In this document: positions 37,117 through 47,962 of the stretch, in pieces | Position numbering within the stretch: the first letter of the stretch is position 1 | Layout: each line of letters opens with the position of its first letter | NCBI GenBank assembly: GCA_026168455.1 | Contig: CM047426.1 | Location: 55,383,761-55,447,760, forward strand | Length of the DNA stretch: 64,000 nt | Reading direction: 5' to 3' | Source: Theocolax elegans | Taxonomy: Eukaryota; Arthropoda; Insecta; Hymenoptera; Cerocephalidae | Program-made: the position numbers and the translations under genes | Notes under the pieces: model-generated | Databases searched by the model: none | Told to the model about the DNA's origin: nothing | What the model saw: only the letters and a program-made list of their open reading frames with translations

Positions 37117-38207
37117 TGTAACGGTAAACGGTTCACGCGAGACGAAAATCGTACCGATCGCGTGAGTCTACCGTTGAAGACGCGTAAGGCGCATGCGCGA
37201 GCGCGTCGGAGAGCCGGTGTGCACGACACACCGGCAGTATCGTTCGAACCTCGAACAACACGAGATCGGAAATCGTTCGAGAGGGAAAATAAAGCGTGCC
37301 CCGTGAGAGAAGTGTACCGTAGGACGAGGGATTTACAGAGAGAGGGAGAGTACGAGACCGAAGGGAACGAGACACGTGCCGTCCACCCCGAGATCATCCT
37401 CTGACTAGCGTAAGTCCTGGCCAGGCCATATCCGGTTTATTATCACCGTATCGCGAGCGAAACCGGCGACGGGATACGCGCGGTATCCCGACGCATAAGT
37501 ATACGAGAGGTTAGCCGCTCTCGTCGCGACACTCTCTCTCGCCCTGTAAATCCCGATTACGGCAAACCGGAGTGCTACACACTCCGGCGCGATCGCAACC
37601 CAGCGATAAACACCGCGGAGCCAGGTAACCGATACCTGGCGAATATAACCTCCTCCCGGGTAGATCGAGACCGCGAGTCTCGACGCGTATATTGCGGCGG
37701 GCGCACACACACACACGTCATCGTGTATTTTGTGTTTTCCATAGGTTACGCGAATAGCCTTGTTTGCTTTGAGCCAAGGTTCGACCTTGCCTTGGCTCAC
37801 ACTATTGTAACGTTTCTTTTATACTTATTTCGTATTAATAAATTAATTAATCACTTCTAATTCCGAGTTATCTTAATTAACCGGCGATTACTCCCTGTCC
37901 CCGAAGGCGAATACCGCCATGCCCCGCGGGGGTCGTGCATTGTACTGCGCACGACACATAACTGAGTAGCCGAGTACGAGCATCGACGGAGGATAAGTGT
38001 ACACTAGGTAAGTGCACACATTGTACACAGGGAAGACGTCGTCGTGCGGAGCTTGAGGCTAGCTCGCACCACTCCAAGGACGGTTCTGACGATCGGTTAG
38101 CTGTCTGGTAATACAGCTGATCGGTACACGGAAAATATTTCCTGTGCATTGAGGATATGCGCAGGACAATTAAAACCCTCCTGACGTACGAGAATAACCC
38201 TGTTACA
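37117..38207 (+). repeat. 3' LTR of the Gypsy element (1091 bp)
   Basis: Starts TGTAACGG and ends TGTTACA, followed by the duplication GTGC. It carries about 35 bp near 38062-38099 that are missing from the 5' LTR. It is much closer to the duplicated partial LTR at 36089 than to the 5' LTR, as expected if that copy arose from it. Confidence 0.9.
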
Positions 38208-38211
38208 GTGC

Positions 38212-38382
38212 ATCCTTCAAAAAAAAGATACATACCTTTAAAAAAATACCTTTAAAAAAATTCATATATAGAAATATGATACAAATTCCTTTATGCATTT
38301 TTTTATTATACCAATACCTTAATGAATTTTTATCTTTTAAACTATTAATCTCAGGAGAAAATTCATAGAGATATTTTATGTT
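38212..38382 (+). repeat. Left terminal inverted repeat, part 3
   Basis: Complementary to about 47963-48125. It joins directly to part 2 when the Gypsy element and one GTGC are removed. Similarity ends at about 38382, where the left and right copies diverge, marking the inner edge of the inverted repeat. Confidence 0.8.
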
Positions 38383-39940
38383 TTATCTATTTAGTTTTAG
38401 ATATTTTAGCTTTAATACTTTATCTGTTAAAGTTTTTTTAAATAAAAAACATCTATTTAAAAAATATTCATCTATGTTTTGAGTATTGCAGAAGTTACAT
38501 TGATGTTTTTATTTATAAAACACATAGAACCGACTGAAATAAGCGACAGTAGATATTTCTACTCCGAAAAACGCATCTTTAAGCGCGTTTTTCCTGATTT
38601 CGTATATTGCATGAATATTATATTAATTGCCGTTTTTGTTGAGTTAGCTGAATATAGGCTAGTCGCGAATCCCACACTTGCGTCGGAAGCGCTAACGCGC
38701 CCTTTATATTTAAAACTTTCGAGTTACCGTAATTTATAAATTAGACAGTTTTCCGCCTGAAGAAAATGTCTTTCACATCTTTAAGCGCGTGCCCCCTTGA
38801 ATTCACAAATAAGAAGTTTTTATAATCGTCATTATACGACTGTATTAATTTGTAAGGGCGTAGTGGCGCGTGTATATACGGTTGACAAGTAGGTAGATGT
38901 CTATAATGAGCTGCTGGTGGCGCGTGCTTCCTCTCTTTTACCCCGCCCATTCGCTCAGATAGTCGGAAACTGAGCCTCCGCAAACAGTAGCGGCGCGCGC
39001 GCTTTCTTTTCCCCCATACTTAGGTAGTCGGAAGTACTTCCGCATACATATAAAATACACGTAAGCGCCGTATAAAATAGAAAATAGCGATAGGAAATAT
39101 CTTTGCTTCGTAACAAGTGTGTTTTAAGGATAATTCTCATACTACAACAACTAATAAATTTAATCTTTTGATAATATAATATAAAATGACGCGTCTAAAC
39201 AAAACTTCTCGCTCCCTTAGATAATGATAAAATATAGGGTGACTTTTTTCTAAAAATAACACTCTGAAGTTTTTCTGCTATAAAATTTTTTGATTCTGGT
39301 TTTCGTATATTTTCCATAAATGTCGTTGTGTGAAAATGTATCTTTTACCTTTTGTAAATAAGATGTTTCTATACCTGTCATTATATTGCACTAATTTGTA
39401 AGGGCTTAATGGGGCGTGTATGTACATATTTTCAAAATGTATTGTGTCTACAGGGGGTAGATTTTAAACCCCTTTGTTTTTGCGGCTGCAAAGTAGGTAG
39501 GTGTCTCTAGTGACCTGCTGGTGGCGCGCGCTTCCTTTTTTTCTCCCCACCCATTCACTCAGGTAGTCGGAAGGACCCCCCGCAAACAGTTAAGTCACCT
39601 ACTGACCCACGCGCTTTTCGTATATTTTCGCTGTTTTTTAGTATTTGTGTTTTTTACAGTTGTTTTTCGAGTTATTGTTATCATTTTCATTTTTTTGTTA
39701 TGTTTGAAACTTTGTTGATTTGTTGTTAATGTGTAATTTTGTATCGTTAATAAATTGTGTGTTAATTTCGTGATATTTACGTAATTACGTAATATTACGT
39801 AATTTTTATAGTAGCGAGTTTAACGCGCGCGTGTCTTAGGGGTGTGTACCCTTTCATATTCATAGTTTTGTTTGAAGACTTGTGAAACTTTGGTAAGTAC
39901 AATATATTTTGTTATACGTATGATATATATACTTAGATTT
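38383..39940. repeat. Degenerate duplicated sequence with TAGGTAGTCGGAAG words
   Basis: About 38760-39010 and 39330-39610 are diverged direct copies: both have a CATTATA-CACTAATTTGTAAGGGC-like block, then GTAGGTAG-TGTCT, GCTGGTGGCGCG and ACTCAGGTAGTCGGAAG. The last word recurs a third time near 39017. Between them lies AT-rich sequence. No gene is supported; the 86-residue ORF at 38479-38739 shows no recognisable features. Confidence 0.65.
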
Positions 39941-41363
39941 AATATGGGTGTAAGTTTGAACCGTTGCTGTGCAACAATTTTCCGAATCCATCCAATACAC
40001 ATCTTTTTTAATGAAACAGCTAAAATAAAGCTTAAAACATCAAAGTTAGTTAAAATCTTGCAAATTTTTGTATAAAAAAAAGTACGGGAGTCGATTCTGG
40101 AAAATAGTATCAAATATGTGATTACCGACAGTCTCTATTGAATATCTCAAAAAGGCGTCTTTTAAAATGATTGAAATTGATAAGTTAAGCTTATTATAAC
40201 ACAATAAGGTTGCACAGTGATTTTTTTTATCCAGAACGAATATTAAGGGTGGCTGCGAGGGGTGAAAGCAGCCAAAAATAGAAAAAATCCCGTTTTTTTC
40301 GACATTTTCTAATATATCTCAGAAAGGCGTCTTTTAAAATGGCTTAAATTAATAAAGTAAACTTATTATAACGCAATAAAGGTGTCCAGTGATTTTTTTT
40401 ATCCTAAACAAATATTAAGTGTGGTTGCGAGGGGTAAAATCGGCCAAAAATAGAGAAAATCCTGTTTTTTCGGCAATTCCTAATATATCTCAAAAAGGCG
40501 TCCTTTAAAATTATTTCAATTAACAAGGTAACCTTATTGTATCACTACAAAGGTATCCTGAGATTTTTTTTATCCGGAACGAATATTAAGGGTAGCAACG
40601 AGGGGTGAAATCGGCCAAACATGGAGAAAATCCCGTTCAATTTTCGCTGTTTCCTATTCTATCTCAAAAAGGCGTTTTTTAAAATAGATTAAATTAATAA
40701 GGTAAGCTTATAATATCACAATAAGGTCGTCTAGTGATTTTTTTTATCCGGAACGAATATTAAGGGTGGCTGGGAGGGGTGACATCGGCCAAATATAGGG
40801 AAAATCCCGGTTTTCTTCGGCGTTTTCTAATATGGCTCAAAAAGACGTCTTTTAAAATGATTCAAATTAATAAGGTAATCTTGTTATATCACAATAAGGG
40901 TGTCCAGAGATTTTTTATATCCGGAACTTTTGTTTATCAATTTGAATCATTTGAAGACACCTTTTTGAGATATATTAGGAAACGCCGAAAAAACAGGATT
41001 TTCTCTATTTTTGGCCGATTTTACCCTTTGCTGCTACCCTTAATATTCATCCCGGATAAATAAAATCACTGTGCAACCTTATTGTGTTATAATAAGCTTA
41101 ACTTATCAATTTGAATCGTTTTAAAAGACGCCTTTTTGAGATATTTCAAAGAGACTTTCGGTAATCACATATTTTCGCTAATTATGATACTTTTTCCTGG
41201 AATCGACTCCTCTACTTTTTTTTATACTAAAATTTGCAAGATTTCAACTAACTTTGATGTTTTCAGCTTTATTTTAGCTGTTTAATTAAAAAATATGTGT
41301 ATTAGAAGAACTCGGAAAATCGTTGCGCAGCAACCGTTGAAATTTCAGGTCCATGATTTAATA
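39941..41363. mobile_element. Foldback-like element with tandem subrepeats in its arms
   Basis: The outer 200 bp at the left (39941-40143) are complementary to the outer 200 bp at the right (about 41160-41363). Inside, a unit of about 173 bp repeats five times in direct orientation (TCTCAAAAAGGCGTC-type starts at 40144, 40316, 40487, 40662 and 40835) and about twice in inverted orientation (near 40959 and 41129). Inverted repeats that themselves contain tandem repeats are the hallmark of Drosophila FB/Galileo-type elements; relation by descent is not shown. No transposase ORF. It ends 95 bp before the transposase start codon. Confidence 0.75.
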
Positions 41364-41784
41364 GAAGCGGGCCAACTTTGATAAGATTTAAAAAATATCC
41401 ATTGGTATTAATTATCTATAATGTATTATACACAATTATATAATCTATTCAGAAGCAATGGAGTCCAATCCAGGGGAGCCAGATTATAATAAGAAAAATA
41501 AATCTCGAAATCCTAAAGGGAGGCAAGGAGGTTTAAAAAAAGTTTCGCATTTTCACAACGGATATGCCTACAAAATTAATTGCACCAATGCTAAAGGCAT
41601 TAAGTAAGTAAATTTTATAACTACCAACTGTAAGTTGAATTGTAATAATTTGATATATAAATAAATTGTCTTGTCCTCAGCTAACAGATTCGCATGAAAC
41701 TATAGAAGATGCATGCTTACTGTTACAATACATATTTTAAAAAAAATTTTTACAAATGGAAATTTTACAGATTGTACAGTTAGT

Positions 41785-41935
41785 TACTAAAAAGTAAGTT
41801 AAATAGTAACTAAAAAGTAAACAGTTAGTTACTAAAAAGTAAGTAAAATAGTAACTAAAAAGTAAGTAAAATAGTAACTAAAAAGTAAACAGTTAGTTAC
41901 TAAAACGTACGTAAAAGTAAGTAAGTAATTATTAT
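41785..41935. repeat. Minisatellite in intron 1
   Basis: Repeated words TAGTTACTAAAAAGTAAG and ATAGTAACTAAAAAGTAA alternate in short tandem copies of about 22-40 bp. Confidence 0.85.
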
Positions 41936-42189
41936 ACTAACAAAACTATAATTATTTAACCTATGAATTTCGTAGGAATGTTTAACATTTGTAAAGGAAA
42001 AAAGTATGATTTGTTTTTATTAATTATCAATCTTATATTATTTTGCAATAAACATTGCTATTTCTCACTCGTAAAGAATTGATAACATACATTTTATTTA
42101 TTTCTATTTTGAAGCTTTAATTATTACAAGTGTGAAAAGGTCAGTGAGTATGACACTTAATCCCGGCAGTAATAGTAGATTTCGTTATT

Positions 42190-42475
42190 AGGGTGTAAAG
42201 TGCAACTTTACACAGCTTTTACGTCCGAGTGGCGTACATCCTCTTTTATATCTTAAAATAAAATTCATTTTTGCGCATTATCAAATAAAGATTGCATAAA
42301 CTAAAACTTTACGCATAGTATGTGCAAAATAGTTTCGAGTACGTAAAACTTCTTTAGAAACTTAATTGGTTAAACGAAGTTTTACGTACTCAAAACTATT
42401 TTGCACTAATTATGCATAAAGTGTTACTTTACGCATGTTTTTTATGCGTAAGTTGTACTTTACGTAAGTAGTGTA
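42190..42475. repeat. Hairpin-rich MITE-like sequence in intron 1
   Basis: The long stem at 42308-42425 pairs TGTGCAAAATAGTTTCGAGT (left) with its near complement (right) around a loop at about 42360-42372. Smaller hairpins flank it: GTAAAGTGCAACTTTAC near 42192 and ACTTTACGCAT/ATGCGTAA near 42432. The word ACGTCCGAGTGGCG resembles ACACGAGTGGCG in intron 2, suggesting one MITE family. Confidence 0.7.
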
Positions 42476-42974
42476 CTTAAGAAAGTAGTATTAAAAAGAC
42501 TGTTACTTATTTTAAACAATAACATAATATGAATAGATTATTAACGAATAGTAAGGGTTCTCCAATTTTAAGCAAATTAAAAATAATGTAAGTAATACGT
42601 TTTACTAATCATGTTAAACTATTAGAATAAAAAACTGTTTATTCCATACATTTATTTAATACATTTGTTTAAAGGGATATGCGGTGTATAGGGAAGACAG
42701 CAGACAATAAAATATGTTTTGCTAAAGCATATTTAAATGGCGATGAGTGGGACATACGAAAAACTTCCCATATTTGTGTTTATGACGGCCTACAGCAAGA
42801 GGATTTTTTATTTGAAAAGTACCTTAAAGAACTTGTTTCCCAGGACATTGGGACATTAGAACATTGCTACGATAAAGCAAAAATAAAGTAAGTTATTAAT
42901 AGTAGTTTTCGATGTTTGTGAGAAAGTAATAAAAGTCATACGACTCGAAGATTATCTCGCATACTTGTATCAAC

Positions 42975-43313
42975 CTTTTTTTTTGACACCGGGGGCATAA
43001 GTGTGATTTTCAAAATCCCAATGGTGCGTAAAATGTGCGACTTCACACACATTTTACACACGAGTGGCGAACAACTTTATTTTAGCATTTTTGCATACAT
43101 ATCCGTAATATTCATAGAAATAGTACCTTTTGATACAAGAGCGAAAGTGTTATTTTTTCGAATGAGCACGAGTTTATTGCAAATAATAGAAAATTACAAC
43201 TTTCGCACATAAATCAAACAATATTTTTTGATACCTTAGACATTAATGCGATTTCTATAAGACGAGCAGTGCGTAGAATCGCATTTATGCCCACGATATC
43301 AAACAACATTGTT
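42975..43313. mobile_element. MITE-like element in intron 2
   Basis: The ends are imperfect inverted repeats of about 28 bp: TTTGACACCGGGGGCATAAG at the left and the near complement of GTTTGATATCGTGGGCATAA at the right. The length is about 340 bp. The 69-residue ORF inside is not supported. Confidence 0.55.
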
Positions 43314-44654
43314 CAATATACGTGCGAAAGATGATTTTCGACTCGTGCGTATATAACCCTCGCTTCGCTCGGGCGATAAATATACACTGGCGCTCCTTCG
43401 ATAATTAACATTTTCACTCTTTTGTATCATAAAGAACTATTTTCGTCCTTGTAACGAAAAGTACTAATACGATTATCTTAAAAAATACTTTTTAAATTAA
43501 ATTTGTATAATAAATTTTCAGATATCCCGCTGCTGCTAGCCGTATTCCCAAGTCAAAAATTTTGTTCAATAAATTGAGAAGATGGCGAAAAGCTGCCAAT
43601 AACAGCATATCGCTTATTAATATTCAAAATTTAAAAGATTTTTCATCTTTTGTTGAAAAAAATAATCACGCTTTAAACTATGATGTTGCTTTTCCTAACG
43701 AGGAAAGAACATACAAGCTGAGCAGTTTAATAGTTCATGTTGACAAAGCCGAACATCTATTTTTATTTGACACAACATTAATGGAAGAGTTAAAATTGTC
43801 AAAAAAAATGTTTGTGGACGCTACATTTGATGTAGTTCCTAAAATAAAAAATATGAAACAGCTATTGACTGTAATGGTCGAATGTTATGGAAAAGTAAGA
43901 ATATTAATTTTTTTATTAATATTAACGTGTATAAAAAAATTCAGTAAATATCGTAATCTACTTACATATTTTTTCAATTTGTAGGCTTTATCTGTGTGTT
44001 GGGTCCTTATGAGCCGAAGAAAAACAAAAGACTATGTTAAGATTTTTAACGAAATGAAGAAAGTGATTCCGGCATTCGAACCAAACTTGTTTATGTCAGA
44101 TTTTGAGAAAGGCTTGCGCAAAGCCATTAAGAAAGTATATCCTGACGTACAAATTACGGGGTGTTTCTTCCATTTTTGCCAAGTATGTATAAAAGTTTAA
44201 ATATATACAATAAACAAAAAAAAATATTATGATGACAAGGTTGCACTAAATAGTTTATTATTAATAATTACTAATCCGTTATATAAGAAGTTGAAAATTT
44301 TCAATTCTTTTAAAGAAATTGTATTATTATGAACTTTTATTACAAATTTCTAGCTAATTTATTTGACACACAACTTTGTTAATAAATTTATGGTTTTCCA
44401 TACTGTGATTTTTTGCCGTATAATAGGCTAAGAATTTAACAATTATTATTAAATATCATTATATTCATCCTTAAATGGAAAATAGCTTAAAACCATTGTA
44501 ATAAAAAAAATTGCAAAATTATTACAAAAATTAGGTAAAAAACAGATAATTAATTGTTTAAAAACATATTTTGAGTACTGCTATGATTTTGCTTAATTTA
44601 AATGGATTGGTTATTACTGCTACTCTTTAAAAACAATTTGTTAATAGTACATAC

Positions 44655-44930
44655 AAAATAGGTGATTCCCACACAAATCGGAGTTGCCGCCCGAGCAAAG
44701 CGAGGGTGGCAACAAGACAATGTGGGAGTTACCTATGAGCACGTGTATCGTATACTATTTTGTGAAACACTGTGTGCAAAATGCCATTTTGCGCATGCGC
44801 AAATTTCGCACACTAGTGCGTGAAAGTGGTATTTCGCACATAACGAATATGTATATTATAAGCGTGTGGACACTTTCTTTTTTCAACCTTAACACTCGTG
44901 TAGCTTATGTGTAGATATTATAAATATTTA
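44655..44930. repeat. Short hairpins near the start of the intron 4 insertion
   Basis: The stem AGGTGATTCCCACACA (44659) pairs with TGTGGGAGTTACCT (44722), enclosing a second stem TTGCCGCCC/GGGTGGCAA (44684-44713). The GAGCAAAGCGAGGG word is the complement of CCCTCGCTTCGCTC near 43357 in intron 2. No gene. Confidence 0.6.
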
Positions 44931-44970
44931 GTGTATCTGAGATATTTATAGAGTGCACTCCATAAATATC

Positions 44971-46346
44971 TCAGGCACACTAAATATATTTACAATATCC
45001 ACATGGAAGGTACACACAGGCGACACGTACAAAATGTAAAAATTTTTATAAGGTACATGTAGGCTACGTGTACCTGAAAACATATAGTGTACATGTTTAT
45101 TACATGTGTGACACATGAAATCATTTTTTTACGGGAATTGATAGATCGCTGCGTCTTTTGATCTCATACACTGCAACATTTTCTTGCACAGCCCCTACTT
45201 AAAAATTCGTTCCTTCTCTCTCTCTTTCGCTGTCTTCGTTTCTCTTTTTCGCTATGTATCTCTTTTTTTAGGACAGTCCGATTGCGCGTATCTGAAAAAA
45301 TAAAAAAGCAAAACACAAAGTATCGAAATATTTTTTTTTATATTTAAAAAAGTAAGAAAATGTATAAGATAACGGAAAAGAATTTATGGCAGCAAGAAAA
45401 TTTTCGATACAGAAAATTTAAGGTTAATAGGTTATCAGACCTATAACCAAGTCGTATTATTAACACTGAAAGACTTTTATATTTTTAAAGACTTATCTGA
45501 GTAATCTGGTATTGATCATCTTCATAATTTAGACCTGGTAAGTTAACTCCGTCGAAGAGATTTTATTAACATCCGCAGCGGCAGCGCAAACAAATTCTCA
45601 AAGTCCGTCACACTGAAGTTGCATCGATGCGAAGTTACATAAACATATTCTTGCATCTTTAGTTTAACGTTTGACTTCGCATCGATGCAACTTCAGTGTG
45701 ACGGACTTTGAGAATTTGTTTGCGCTGCTGCTGCGGATGTTAATAAAATCTCTTCGACGGAGTTAACGCACCAGGTCTAAATTATGAAGATGATCAATAT
45801 CAGATTACTCAGATAAGTCTTTAAAATATAAAAGTCTTTCAGTGTTAATAATACGACTTGGTTATATGTCTGATAACCTATTAACCTTAAATTTTCTGTA
45901 TCGAAAATTTTCTTGCTGCCATAAATTCTTTTCCGTTATCTTATACATTTTCTTACTTTTTTAAATATAAAAAAAAATATTTCGATATTTTGTGTTTTGC
46001 TTTTTTATTTTTTCAGATACGCGCAATCGGACTGTCCTAAAAAAGAGATACATAGCGAAAAAGAGAAACGGAGACAGCGCAAGAGAGAGAGAAGGAACGA
46101 ATTTTTTAAGTAGGGGCTGTGCAAGAAAATGTTGCAGTGTATGAGATCAAAAGACGCAGCGATCTATCAATTCCCGTAAAAAAATGATTTCATGTGTCAC
46201 ACATGTAATAAACATGTACACTATATGTTTCAGGTACACGTAGCCTACATGTACCTTATGAAAATTTTTACATTTTGTACGTGTCGCCTGTGTGTACCTT
46301 CCATGTGGATATTGTAAATATATTTAGTGTACCTGAGATATTTCAG
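44971..46346. repeat. 1.4-kb near-perfect palindrome in intron 4
   Basis: Arms 44971-45634 and 45675-46346 are inverted copies of about 665-670 bp with a 40-bp spacer. Differences are few single bases and 3-4 bp indels. A smaller palindrome centred on GTGCACTCC (44935-44984) sits at the left edge. No ORF of note. It behaves as a foldback-type insertion within the transposase intron. Confidence 0.9.
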
Positions 46347-46475
46347 GCATTCAAAATAGCATTTTGCACAATGTTTAAAAAAAAAAGCTTAAAAAATATT
46401 TTAGCCTTTAAGTATTTAAAACTAGTGTAATATTTTTAATAATTTCGTTTCTTCATTGAATCGACAGCTAACTGG

Positions 46476-46580
46476 AAGAACGCTCTATCTCGAGCCCAGA
46501 TTGAAGAACGCTCTATCTGACATGAAATTTGTATTTGAGATAGAGCGTTCTTCAACCAGGGCGGGAAATAGTGCGTTCTT
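46476..46580. repeat. GAAGAACGCTCTATCT repeat cluster
   Basis: The 16-mer GAAGAACGCTCTATCT appears at about 46476 and 46504 in direct orientation and complemented at about 46536; a partial complement (GTGCGTTCTTCG) follows near 46570. It lies in intron 4 just before exon 5. Confidence 0.85.
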
Positions 46581-47228
46581 CGAGTAACCCGTCGGTATGT
46601 ATTTTCTTTATCGTTTATCACTATTTAATACATATAAACATTTTATACAGGCCCTCTACAGAAACGCATTACGATTAAAGTGCGCGGAAAAAAAAAAATA
46701 AAAAAAATAACCCTGTGAAGCACGCCGTATTAAAACTATTCATGGCATTGGCCTACCTGCCCAGCAATGACATTAAAAGCACATTTGAAATATTAAAAGC
46801 ATATTGCATAGAACGAAAGTACACGGAATTCAATAAATTTATTAAATATTTTGAAAAAGAATGGAAACTGATTCATATGCTGAAAGTGCAAGCATTGAAG
46901 GAGAGCATGGTATATATTTATTAATTATATGTACATATTTAAATGTAAAAGCATTTTTCTTATATTTTTCCTCTATTTATTCTTACAAACTATATATAAT
47001 ATTTTATACACTATACACAAAATGTTAAAAATTCAATAATAATAAAAATTGAAAATAATATTCGTACACTAATCTATTATTAATCATATATCAGTAAGAA
47101 CATATAATAATTCGGAAAATTATTTTATTTTTCATTTAGATCCTGTCTTATACGAAATTGTGCCAAGTGATCAAGTCGATGACCTGAGCGATAGAGTGCC
47201 GCCTCTAAAACTACGGCGATTAAAATAA

Positions 47229-47962
47229 GTTTATACATAATTATGTAATTATAGCTTTAATAAAATGTTACGAAACAATAAACACTATCTTGTTATTAGA
47301 ATTTTGCTCAATTAAAAATAACAATAACACTTATACCACTTAATCAATTCGAGCTAACAATTACTGTATATGCCAGTTCTAGTGTTCTATAGCGGAATGT
47401 TCGTGAAATACATTAATATGATTGAAATTGAAAATTGATAATTGATAATTTAAAAATAATTGATATTCTGCAAAACAACTCCTTTTTGAACCTAGAATAT
47501 GTAAACAAAAATGATTAAATGTTTTGCAGTTATATGACCAAATTTCGTGACTTTATAATTCAAAAATATGTGCATCCTAAAAAAAAATTGATACATACCT
47601 TTAAAATTGAAAATTGCATGAAGATTTCAATGAAATTTTAATTATAATCATTAATTGAATATTATAGCACTTTCACTATCCTTAAGTCACTAAAAAATCA
47701 TATATTTTGATTTTTAACATTGTTCGGCACAATTGATATAATTGAAAAAAATCACAGTTACTTCTAATTACATTTATTTTGTGTGTAAAAAACGGCTTAG
47801 TGGTACAGTTAATAGGATAGAAGATATACAGTTTTTTCTGTAAAGCTAACTGCAAAAATAAAAAAATTCAACATGGCTGACAATTGCCGATGAACATGAA
47901 CTTTTTCAATTCAAGATAAAAAGCAATTTTAAAAATACTGGTAGTTGCTACTTTTTATTTGC
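47229..47962. repeat. 3' flank of the transposase gene with relic of the terminal repeat
   Basis: After the polyadenylation signal the sequence is AT-rich. About 47430-47620 is a diverged plus-strand copy of part of the terminal inverted repeat: it shares AACAACTCCTTT-TG-ACCTAGAAT, TTCAAAAATATGTGCATCCT and GATACATACCTTTAAA. Beyond it no gene or repeat is recognised up to 47962. Confidence 0.65.

Larger units (their letters stand above)
27659..38207 (+). mobile_element. Ty3/Gypsy LTR retrotransposon, full length but defective
   Basis: Order: 5' LTR (27659-28714), leader, gag, pol (protease, reverse transcriptase, RNase H, integrase), 3' untranslated region with polypurine tract, a duplicated partial LTR, and the 3' LTR (37117-38207). 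It is bounded by GTGC at 27655-27658 and 38208-38211, and the intact repeat copy near 48130 shows a single GTGC at the empty site, which proves the insertion limits. Integrase before the 3' end and after RNase H places it in Ty3/Gypsy rather than Copia. No env gene is present. Broken by a gag frameshift, a gag TAG and a pol TAA. Confidence 0.95.
41458..47228 (+). pseudogene. FLYWCH/MULE-type transposase, six exons, frame problem in exon 5
   Basis: Exons: 41458-41603, 42675-42887, 43522-43894, 43985-44182, 46651-46909, 47140-47228. All introns begin GT (mostly GTAAGT-like) and end AG, and phases agree at the first four joins. Exons 1-2 give a FLYWCH-type zinc finger (G-Y-x-Y, then C, C and H-x-C at the end). 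Exons 3-4 give the MULE transposase core: F-V-D-A-T-F with the first catalytic Asp, a Q-L-L-T block, M-S-D-F-E with the second, and G-C-F-F-H-F-C-Q. Exon 5 gives the helical L-A-Y-L-P and Y-F-E-K-E-W part, but its middle is in the +1 frame relative to both ends, entered through an A-rich tract at 46687-46710. Exon 6 ends in TAA at 47226; AATAAA follows at 47259. Either a decayed transposase or a consensus indel error. It should cut and join transposon ends in the nucleus. Start chosen as first ATG in the FLYWCH frame; an upstream exon is possible. Confidence 0.7.

Noticed and set aside
36034..38233. Repeated ORFs of 67-131 residues at 36034-36772 and 37062-38233
   Set aside because: They are LTR sequence and its duplication, not genes.
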